Assembly (NCBI RefSeq): GCF_030908465.1
Contig: NZ_CP133078.1
Span: 1,612,001-1,676,000 of the forward strand
Length of the DNA: 64,000 nt
DNA from: Anaerotignum sp. MB30-C6
Lineage (GTDB): Bacteria > Bacillota > Clostridia > Lachnospirales > Anaerotignaceae
Direction of reading: 5' to 3'
The translations under genes and the position numbers were made by a program. The stretch's first letter is position 1. Every line of letters starts with the position of its first letter. This document shows, in pieces, positions 1-6,156 of the stretch. The notes under the pieces were generated by a model, which saw only the letters and a program-made list of their open reading frames with translations, ran no database searches and was not told the DNA's origin.

Positions 1-21
1 ATATGAACCATCCTTTCTAAA

Positions 22-35
22 ATAGAATATTCTAT
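22..35. repeat. 14-bp perfect palindrome near left edge
   Basis: ATAGAATATTCTAT is a perfect palindrome in the presumed 5' leader of a leftward gene that lies outside the window. It could be an operator or a weak hairpin. The sequence alone does not decide, and no coding region was recognised between 1 and 230. Confidence 0.4.
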
Positions 36-150
36 CTTCACTCAGGCTAGAGAACCTAAGTGATTTCGTTATATATGAAAAAGTAATTTATGGTAACTGA
101 AAATCGGTGAGAAATAATGTAGCTTGTATCCAATAAATGACTTGCCTTAT

Positions 151-178
151 ATTATATCAAAAAAGATTGATACATCAA
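151..178 (-). promoter_or_regulatory. Predicted sigma-A promoter for a leftward gene outside the window
   Basis: Read on the minus strand: -35 TTGATG, 16-bp spacer, -10 TATAAT. Transcription would start near 145 and run off the left edge, giving an untranslated leader of at least about 140 nt. I recognise no known riboswitch in that leader. Confidence 0.55.
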
Positions 179-230
179 CATTTATATATAAAACCTTGAA
201 GGGGAAAGAAAATATTAGCGCTGTGCAAAT

Positions 231-286
231 AAAAAACCAGTTGAAAAAAGTTGGGAGACGGAACCACCTTACTATTTCAAACTGGC
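231..286 (-). terminator. Terminator of the biotin operon
   Basis: On the minus strand CCAGTTTGAA pairs with TTCAACTGG (one bulged base) and is followed by a run of six T (the A run at 231-236). It lies about 80 bp past the bioA stop, as expected for the end of the bioYBDA transcript. Confidence 0.6.
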
Positions 287-366
287 TCTATTATTGAAAT
301 AAATTCTATTTAGCTAAAGGCATTCCGATATGAAAAAAGCCGTCTTGAGGCGCATTTAGCAAGTAA

Positions 367-1722
367 TTAATTCTTTTCTATAAGAGTCAGGCATGTGTCC
401 ATTGCTTTTTTTGCAATCCCTATGGCTTTATCCAACTCTTGGGGCGTAATGGTGAGTGGTGGGTTAAAATAAAGCACATTTCCTAAGGGACGAAGAATTA
501 AACCATCTTTGAGGGCTTCCTTGTATACCTGATAACCAACTCTTAAACCACTGTCAAATGGCTTTTTACTTCCTTTATCCTCAACCAATTCCATTGCATG
601 AATTAAACCAATGGAACGAATTTCTCCCACATTCTTGTGGTTTCCAAATTCTTCATTCATTCTTTTACTCAAGTAATCAGCATTTTTTTGTGCTATTTGC
701 AAAATATTTTCTTCTTTTAATACTTTTAAAACGCCCAAAGCGGCAGAGCAGCCCAATGGATTTCCGCTATAAGTATGGCTGTGCATAAAGGCTTTCCCCT
801 CATTATAATCAGCATAAAAGGCATGATATATTTTTTCTGTGGTGACGGTAAGAGACATAGGCATATAACCACCAGTTAGTCCTTTGGATAGGCACATCAA
901 GTCCGGTGTAATTTCGGCATGGTCGCAAGCAAACATTTTACCTGTTCTACCAAAACCCGTTGCTATCTCGTCGGCAATGAGTAATACATCATATTCATCA
1001 CACAAACTGCGTAGCTTTTTCAGATAAAGAGGGGGATAAATTCTCATTCCAGCACTGCCTTGCAAAAGGGGTTCTACAATTATCCCAGCTGTTTCTTTTG
1101 CATATTCTTCAAACATTTTTTCTGCTTTTATAAAGCACTGGCACTGGCAAGTCTTTCGATTTTTTCCGTGCGGACAGCGGTAGCAATCGGGTGCTTCTAT
1201 TTGAATGGTATCCATCAGCATTGGTTTATAAATCTTTGCGTATAAATCCATGGCTCCTACGGATAAGGCCCCCATGGTTTCACCATGATACCCATCAGAT
1301 AGGTACATAAATCTTATTTTTTCAGGCTTTCCCGTTTGATAATGGTATTGAAAGGCCATTTTCAAGGCACATTCCACAGCGGCAGAACCGTTATCGGAAA
1401 AATTAAATTTCGTAAGTCCCTTGGGTAATACTTGAACCAGTTCTTCACAAAGGGTAACAGCACCTTCGTGGGTAAAGTTGGCGAAAATCACATGCTCCAG
1501 TTTATCTAGCTGATTTTTGATACTTTCTGTAATTACTGGGTTACAGTGGCCCAAAAGATTACACCACCAAGAGCTTACAATATCAATATATTCTTTCCCA
1601 TAAATATCATATAGATAGACGCCTTTTCCTCGTTCAATGGGAATAGGGGGCATGTCTTCATAATCTTTCATTTGGGAGCATGGATGCCAAACATACTTTA
1701 AATCTCTTTCTTCTAAGCTCAA
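367..1722 (-). CDS. bioA: Adenosylmethionine-8-amino-7-oxononanoate aminotransferase (BioA)
   Basis: PLP-dependent cytoplasmic aminotransferase that converts KAPA to DAPA with S-adenosylmethionine as amino donor, the antepenultimate step of biotin synthesis. The 451-residue length is normal. It shows the N-terminal WHP motif, SDNGSAAVE for cofactor phosphate contacts, and DEIATGFGRTG followed by LSKGLTGGYMP, whose Lys (near residue 280) should form the Schiff base. A cysteine-rich insert (CYRCPHG...TCQCQC, near residue 180) resembles inserts I recall in other Firmicutes BioA proteins. The start is TTG, overlapping the bioD stop as TTGA, with GGGGGA upstream, so translation is probably coupled. 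It is the last gene of the operon. Confidence 0.95.
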   Translation of the reverse strand: MSLEERDLKYVWHPCSQMKDYEDMPPIPIERGKGVYLYDIYGKEYIDIVSSWWCNLLGHCNPVITESIKNQLDKLEHVIFANFTHEGAVTLCEELVQVLPKGLTKFNFSDNGSAAVECALKMAFQYHYQTGKPEKIRFMYLSDGYHGETMGALSVGAMDLYAKIYKPMLMDTIQIEAPDCYRCPHGKNRKTCQCQCFIKAEKMFEEYAKETAGIIVEPLLQGSAGMRIYPPLYLKKLRSLCDEYDVLLIADEIATGFGRTGKMFACDHAEITPDLMCLSKGLTGGYMPMSLTVTTEKIYHAFYADYNEGKAFMHSHTYSGNPLGCSAALGVLKVLKEENILQIAQKNADYLSKRMNEEFGNHKNVGEIRSIGLIHAMELVEDKGSKKPFDSGLRVGYQVYKEALKDGLILRPLGNVLYFNPPLTITPQELDKAIGIAKKAMDTCLTLIEKN

Positions 1723-2399
1723 TTAAATTCCCCCTTTCTAAAAAGCCTTTGCAAGTTTTCCAATGAAATATCTATGGTTTCATCGCCTTTTTTCACACAA
1801 GCAATGACGGGTACACCCGTTATTGCTTCAATCATCTTCATATTATCCTGTTCCATCTCGCTATTGGTATAATGGTTAAGAATAATTCCAGAAATCCCAA
1901 TGTCCCTTTGCTTCAAATATTCCACCGTTAAAACCGTTGCATTGATGGTTCCAAGGCCTGCATTTGCAACAATAAGGGTGGGGGTGGCAATGGTTTTTAT
2001 GATATCCTCTAGCAAAATCTTTTCATCATCCCAACGAATGGGGCAGACGATACCACCACTGCCCTCGGTAACGACATAGTCAAACTGGGAACAAACCCTT
2101 TCATAATCCGCCTGAACTTTTTGCAAATTAACTGGGTTTCCTTCTATCTGTGCCGCCAAATGTGGGGAAACAGGGGTTTTATATAAATAGGAAAGAAGGG
2201 TGTCCTCCCTTTGTCCTATTTGGGCATACTGATTCACATAGCCTGCGTCACTTTCCGCTACACTGTGGGCACCACTTAAGGCAGCTTTGTAATACCCACA
2301 ATGCAATCCGTATTTCCGCATTTTTTTAATAAGTAACGCAGAAACATAGGTCTTACCTACGTCCGTTCCCGTTGCCGTTACAAATAACCCTTTACTCAT
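1719..2399 (-). CDS. bioD: Dethiobiotin synthetase (BioD)
   Basis: ATP-dependent carboxylation and ring closure of DAPA to dethiobiotin. The 226-residue protein has a P-loop GTDVGKT at residues 11-17 and the EGSGG motif that lines the DAPA/ATP site in this family. The ATG is preceded by GAGGTG at a spacing of 7-8 nt. It overlaps bioB by 8 nt and bioA by 4 nt, so the three genes are read from one transcript. Confidence 0.95.
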   Translation of the reverse strand: MSKGLFVTATGTDVGKTYVSALLIKKMRKYGLHCGYYKAALSGAHSVAESDAGYVNQYAQIGQREDTLLSYLYKTPVSPHLAAQIEGNPVNLQKVQADYERVCSQFDYVVTEGSGGIVCPIRWDDEKILLEDIIKTIATPTLIVANAGLGTINATVLTVEYLKQRDIGISGIILNHYTNSEMEQDNMKMIEAITGVPVIACVKKGDETIDISLENLQRLFRKGEFN

Positions 2400-3360
2400 G
2401 AGACTTCACCTCAAATCCCAACTCTGCAATCATTTTTAAGTCCGTCTCAATGGAAATCCCTGCTGTTGTAAGCATATCCCCTGATATGGCAGCGTTTGCC
2501 CCGCTTAAAAAACAGGAGCGGCCTTTATCCAATAGAAGACCACGACCACCGGCAAGGCGAATATATGCATCAGGTAAAATAAAACGATATACTGCAACAA
2601 TACGTCTTATTTCCTCCTCCCCAAGAGGTTTCAATCCCTCGTAGGGAGTGCCTTTTACAGGGTTAAGCAAGTTAATTGGAATACTTTTTATCCCCAGTTC
2701 CTTCAATGAAAAGGCCAAGTCAATTCTATCCTGTATACTTTCTCCAATGCCAAAAATACCACCGCTGCATATGTACATTCCTGCTTCTTTGGCAAGGCCA
2801 ATGGCGGAAACTTTATCTTCAAAACTATGGGTGGTGCACATATTGGGGAAATTACTTTTTGAAGTCTCTAAATTATTATGAATTCTGGTAAGGCCTGATT
2901 CATATAAGCGTTGGTACTGCTCCTTTTTCAAAAGCCCAAAAGAACCACAAACTTGAATTGGAACTTTCTCTTTGATCTCCGCCACTGTGGCACAAACCTT
3001 TTCAACCTCATCATCCCCCAGGGTTCGGCCAGAAGTAACCAGAGAATAACGTAAAACACCTTGCTCACAATTATACTTTGCATGATTTACAATTTCTTCG
3101 GAGGAAAGGAGGGGATACTCCTCACAACTGGTGTCATAATGCATAGACTGGGCACAGTATTTGCAATTTTCTGAACAGTGTCCACTTTTGGCATTGATGA
3201 TGGTGCAAATATCAAAAGTGTCTTGACAGAAGTGTATTCTAATTTCATTTGCAGCTCGGCATAGTTCATCTAGTGGTTGTGAAAAAAGATGAAATGCATC
3301 TTCTTGGGTAATCGGCAACTTCTTTAAAACTTTTCCCTTTATTTCTGTAATAAAATCCAT
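2392..3360 (-). CDS. bioB: Biotin synthase (BioB), radical SAM
   Basis: Inserts sulfur into dethiobiotin to make biotin. The 322-residue protein has the radical-SAM cluster motif CxxxCxxC at Cys62, Cys66 and Cys69, followed by the family-typical TSG and ETS segments. RLAGGRG near residue 270 carries the Arg usually found at the auxiliary [2Fe-2S] cluster of BioB. The start has an AAGGGGTAAGG ribosome site. It sits directly downstream of bioY and overlaps bioD. BioF, BioH/BioC and BioW homologues are not in this window, so the pimeloyl/KAPA steps must be encoded elsewhere or KAPA is acquired. Confidence 0.95.
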   Translation of the reverse strand: MDFITEIKGKVLKKLPITQEDAFHLFSQPLDELCRAANEIRIHFCQDTFDICTIINAKSGHCSENCKYCAQSMHYDTSCEEYPLLSSEEIVNHAKYNCEQGVLRYSLVTSGRTLGDDEVEKVCATVAEIKEKVPIQVCGSFGLLKKEQYQRLYESGLTRIHNNLETSKSNFPNMCTTHSFEDKVSAIGLAKEAGMYICSGGIFGIGESIQDRIDLAFSLKELGIKSIPINLLNPVKGTPYEGLKPLGEEEIRRIVAVYRFILPDAYIRLAGGRGLLLDKGRSCFLSGANAAISGDMLTTAGISIETDLKMIAELGFEVKSHE

Positions 3361-3364
3361 ATCC

Positions 3365-3913
3365 TTACCCCTTTCTGATTACTGGAAGTGTTCTTTTTGC
3401 AATCATCGCAGCAATAACGCATAACACAATATCCCCAGGGACAGCCAAAATAAAGCAGTAAAGAAATAAAGGCCATAACCCAATGGGTGAGTCTAAATAA
3501 AAGTTCGAAATTCCATAATAGTAAACCATACCGAATAAATAAACAATGCCTAGACCTACAAAATTTGCAGCATATAGTCTCTTATAGGATGGATTGAGAA
3601 CTTTATTGGCAATGATTCCTGTTGCATAAGCACCAACACAAAAACCGATGATGTAGCCAAAGGTAGGGGTGAAAATATAGCCAATTCCGCCACCTTGGGT
3701 GAAAATAGGCAACCCCATTAAACCTAAAACAATATATAGACCTACACTCATGGCACCTAATTTCCCACCTAAAAGCAATCCAGCCAAAGTGGTAAATAGA
3801 AATTGCAATGTAAAAGGCAGAACGGGTATGGGAATACGGATAAATGCCCCGATTGCAATTAAAGCGGTAAATAAGCTAACCAGTGTTAAGTCCTTCATTC
3901 TTAATGTCATCAT
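3365..3913 (-). CDS. bioY: Biotin transporter S component (BioY)
   Basis: Membrane substrate-binding subunit of an ECF-type biotin importer. About six hydrophobic helices are visible, with the BioY-like segments PIPVLPFTLQ near the N-terminus and GYIIGFCVGA in the middle. The reading frame is open further upstream, but ATG 3913 is preceded by GAGGAG at 5 nt, giving a 182-residue protein of normal BioY length; the 35-codon extension is probably untranslated. It is first in the operon, 4 bp before bioB, so uptake and synthesis share control. The ECF energising subunits are not in the window. Confidence 0.92.
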   Translation of the reverse strand: MMTLRMKDLTLVSLFTALIAIGAFIRIPIPVLPFTLQFLFTTLAGLLLGGKLGAMSVGLYIVLGLMGLPIFTQGGGIGYIFTPTFGYIIGFCVGAYATGIIANKVLNPSYKRLYAANFVGLGIVYLFGMVYYYGISNFYLDSPIGLWPLFLYCFILAVPGDIVLCVIAAMIAKRTLPVIRKG

Positions 3914-3934
3914 TCTTACTCCTCTACATTTAAA

Positions 3935-3962
3935 TAAACTTTTGTATATCCAGATAAGTTTA
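3935..3962 (-). promoter_or_regulatory. Candidate BirA operator upstream of bioYBDA
   Basis: Perfect inverted repeat TAAACTT-N14-AAGTTTA. On the minus strand it reads GTAAACTT-N14-AAGTTTAT. From memory, the E. coli BirA operator has GTAAAC and GTTTAC half-sites separated by 18 bp, and here GTAAAC and GTTTAT are also 18 bp apart. It lies 22-49 bp upstream of the bioY start. The promoter itself could not be assigned with confidence. Confidence 0.7.
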
Positions 3963-4322
3963 CTTTTTCTACCTTTTATTGATACCACAAGGGATAGATT
4001 AGCAAGAAAAGTCAGCATTGTCTATACAGATGTCTGTATTTGGTTTACAATCCACTTGCTATAAAGCCACATGTGTTTCCAGTGTTGTGTTTTCTAATAG
4101 ATAGAAGTAAAGCCAGGCCTAATCAATTCATTCATGAAAGTCTATTTTTAGTTATCATTAAGGTGTAGAAGTAAAAATGTGTAGAAGTAAAAAAACACAC
4201 AGCTCTATATAAGTTAAAAGAAATACTTAAAGTGATTTTCAGTCTTTATCGTGATAAAAACTCTCATAACACACTTTTTTTAAAAGAATTATAAAAAAAT
4301 AAGAAAATTTTTCAAAAAACCC
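3963..4322. other. Intergenic region between bioY and flagellin, no gene seen
   Basis: This AT-rich stretch separates divergent transcription units. I found no coding region with a ribosome site. The only clear structure is the short tandem repeat at 4163-4193. It should hold the unresolved bioY promoter. Confidence 0.6.
4163..4193. repeat. Two-copy tandem repeat, 15-bp unit
   Basis: GTGTAGAAGTAAAAA occurs at 4163-4177 and again at 4179-4193, a 16-bp period. With two copies and no spacers it is not a CRISPR. It may be slippage or a pair of protein sites. Confidence 0.6.
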
Positions 4323-4323
4323 T

Positions 4324-4350
4324 TAAGTAGTTTGAAAATTATCCGATGTA
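4324..4350 (+). promoter_or_regulatory. Sigma-28 (SigD/FliA) type promoter of flagellin
   Basis: TTAAG then 15 bp (4328-4342) then CCGATGTA. This matches the sigma-28 pattern TAAA-N15-(G)CCGATAt closely in both boxes and in spacing. Predicted start near 4357 gives a leader of about 150 nt. Confidence 0.75.
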
Positions 4351-4390
4351 ATAGTTGTACAGCAAAAAAGGAAAAATTTGTTGATACAAT

Positions 4391-4412
4391 TTGGTAATGA
4401 TATAGTTACCAA
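4391..4412 (+). promoter_or_regulatory. Upstream hairpin in flagellin leader
   Basis: TTGGTAA-N8-TTACCAA forms a perfect 7-bp stem with an 8-nt loop, within the predicted 5' untranslated region. It could stabilise the abundant flagellin mRNA; function unknown. Confidence 0.5.
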
Positions 4413-4459
4413 TTTAGCAAGCAAAATCAGTGCACGGATTTGCTTGTATATTCTAACAT

Positions 4460-4497
4460 AGGAATGTAAGGATGCATTCCTTATAAAAACAAGGAGG
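4460..4497 (+). promoter_or_regulatory. CsrA-type hairpin plus ribosome site of flagellin
   Basis: AGGAATG (4460-4466) pairs perfectly with CATTCCT (4475-4481), presenting the loop TAAGGATG. A GGA in a hairpin loop, here within AAGGATG, is the classic CsrA recognition feature (consensus core ARGGAUG). A second GGA lies in the ribosome site AAGGAGG at 4491-4497. This two-site layout resembles the B. subtilis hag leader, where CsrA blocks translation. Confidence 0.6.
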
Positions 4498-4506
4498 TTT
4501 TTTATT

Positions 4507-5709
4507 ATGAGAATTCAAAACAATATCGCAGCTTTAAACTCCCACAGACAGTTGGGTGCAAACAACACTGCAGTAGGCAAGAACCTTGAAAAATTGTCTT
4601 CCGGTTTCAGAATCAACAGAGCTGGTGACGATGCTGCTGGTTTGGCTATTTCCGAAAAAATGAGAGCGCAGATTAAGGGCTTAGAAACAGCTTCCAAAAA
4701 TGCTAACGATGGTATTTCCTTGGTTCAGACAGCGGAAGGTGCTTTGACAGAGGTTCACTCCATGTTAAACCGTATGTCCGAATTGGCAACCCAGTCTGCC
4801 AACGGTACATATGACAACGACACTGACCGTGCAAACCTTCAGAAAGAAGTATCTTCCTTGACTTCTGAAATTGATCGTATTTCCGAAGGTACAAACTTCA
4901 ACGGAATTAACTTGTTGGATGGCTCTTTGAACAATGGTTCTACCGTCTCTTTAAACTTCGGTGCGACTGCTATCGAAGCTTCTGCTGGCAAAGATTTTGC
5001 AGGTACCGTTCAGATTGCTGCTGCTGCTGCTAATGCTGAAGGAATTACTGTTGCTATTGCAGATGATGGTTCTACTTTAGCAATTTCTTTAGGTGCACAG
5101 ACAGCCGCTTCTTATAGTGCAAGTCAAATCAATCAGGCTGTTAAGGATGCAGTTGCGACTAAACTTGCAGGTGGTACTGTAGCTGATGCGGACAAGGCTA
5201 AAGTTTCTGCATTATCTTCTTTTGAGGCATCTTTCACAGGTTCCCTTTCAATTGAGGCTACTAGCACTTTAGACACTACCGCAAAAGCAGTAACTCCTGA
5301 CCCAACAAAGGCAGGTTTAACATTACAGATTGGTGATACAGCAGATAACTTTAACCAGTTGACTGTTAAGGTTGGTGCTATGGATTCCAACTCTTTGGGA
5401 ATTGGTGCAGTTGATATTTCTAACCAGACAGGTGCTCAGGATGCTGTTGCAAAAATTAAAGCTGCAATCAATCAAGTATCTTCTACCCGTGGTGACCTTG
5501 GTGCAGCACAGAACCGTTTGGAACACACAATCAACAACTTGGGTGTTACAGCCGAAAATATGACAGCTGCTGAAAGCCGTATCCGTGACGTTGACATGGC
5601 AAAAGAAATGATGAACTTCACAAAGAATAACATCCTTACACAGGCTTCTCAGGCTATGCTTGCACAGGCTAACCAGTTGCCTCAGGGCGTTCTGCAGTTA
5701 TTGCAGTAA
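4507..5709 (+). CDS. hag: Flagellin
   Basis: Structural subunit of the flagellar filament, exported through the flagellar type III apparatus. The 400-residue protein has conserved coiled-coil D0/D1 ends: an N-terminal MRIQNNIAALNSHRQL and LSSGFRINRAGDDAAGLAISEKM, and a C-terminal AESRIRDVDMAKEM ending QLPQGVLQLLQ. Residues of roughly 150-310 are an Ala/Thr/Ser-rich surface insert (D2/D3) without recognisable similarity. Strong AAGGAGG at 9 nt. The gene is monocistronic, with its own sigma-28-type promoter, a regulatory leader and a terminator, as expected for a highly expressed filament gene. No other flagellar gene is in the window. Confidence 0.96.
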   Translation: MRIQNNIAALNSHRQLGANNTAVGKNLEKLSSGFRINRAGDDAAGLAISEKMRAQIKGLETASKNANDGISLVQTAEGALTEVHSMLNRMSELATQSANGTYDNDTDRANLQKEVSSLTSEIDRISEGTNFNGINLLDGSLNNGSTVSLNFGATAIEASAGKDFAGTVQIAAAAANAEGITVAIADDGSTLAISLGAQTAASYSASQINQAVKDAVATKLAGGTVADADKAKVSALSSFEASFTGSLSIEATSTLDTTAKAVTPDPTKAGLTLQIGDTADNFNQLTVKVGAMDSNSLGIGAVDISNQTGAQDAVAKIKAAINQVSSTRGDLGAAQNRLEHTINNLGVTAENMTAAESRIRDVDMAKEMMNFTKNNILTQASQAMLAQANQLPQGVLQLLQ

Positions 5710-5740
5710 TTTCCTTAAAACCATTTTACTTTTTAGTAAT

Positions 5741-5773
5741 AAAAAAAGCCCATACCTTTGGTATGGGTTTTTT
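5741..5773 (+). terminator. Flagellin terminator
   Basis: CCCATACC-TTT-GGTATGGG (8-bp perfect stem, 3-nt loop) followed by six T and preceded by seven A. Confidence 0.9.
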
Positions 5774-5907
5774 AATAAGGAAATTCTTAATTGTGTACCT
5801 AGGATTCAAAAGGAACCTATGGGTATACTTTACCCTTTCTTTATTAACGAGAATCTGAATCAATGTTAAGGGATTTGCTAATTTTAGTAAGCCAAAAGGG
5901 GTTAATT

Positions 5908-5973
5908 ATGAATATTTTTAATTATTTAATATATATTTTGATCGCACCTACCCATGCTATGGTAAAGTGGTAA
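5908..5973 (+). CDS. Possible 21-residue hydrophobic micro-peptide
   Basis: Very short frame starting ATG at 5908, preceded by AAAAGGGG at 7 nt and closed by TAA at 5971. The peptide starts MNIFNYLIYILIAPTH, a single hydrophobic stretch with a short polar end and a Trp near the C-terminus. The size and the LIAP segment faintly recall small membrane toxins of the Fst/Ldr type, but it is shorter and no antisense RNA was identified. It may simply be chance. Confidence 0.2.
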   Translation: MNIFNYLIYILIAPTHAMVKW

Positions 5974-5977
5974 CGTG

Positions 5978-6006
5978 TTGACTTTTGTCTTTTATAATGA
6001 TAGAAT
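5978..6006 (+). promoter_or_regulatory. Sigma-A promoter of the REC/GGDEF/EAL gene
   Basis: TTGACT (5978-5983), 17-bp spacer, TAGAAT (6001-6006). The predicted start lies near 6013, leaving a leader of about 145 nt before the ATG at 6157. Confidence 0.7.
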
Positions 6007-6156
6007 CTAATAACAATTTCCACTGGAAATAAAATGAAATTTTTTTTTAGTAAAACATAAGAGATTCAAAAATGCTTGAATAACCATACTTATCATTTTT
6101 TAAATAATAATAACATTAAAAACTCTTCAAAATTCACGAAGGAGGACGCTGCAAAA

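Noticed and set aside
4163..4193. Tandem repeat as a CRISPR-like array
   Set aside because: Only two 15-bp copies with a single-base gap, no spacers and no cas genes.
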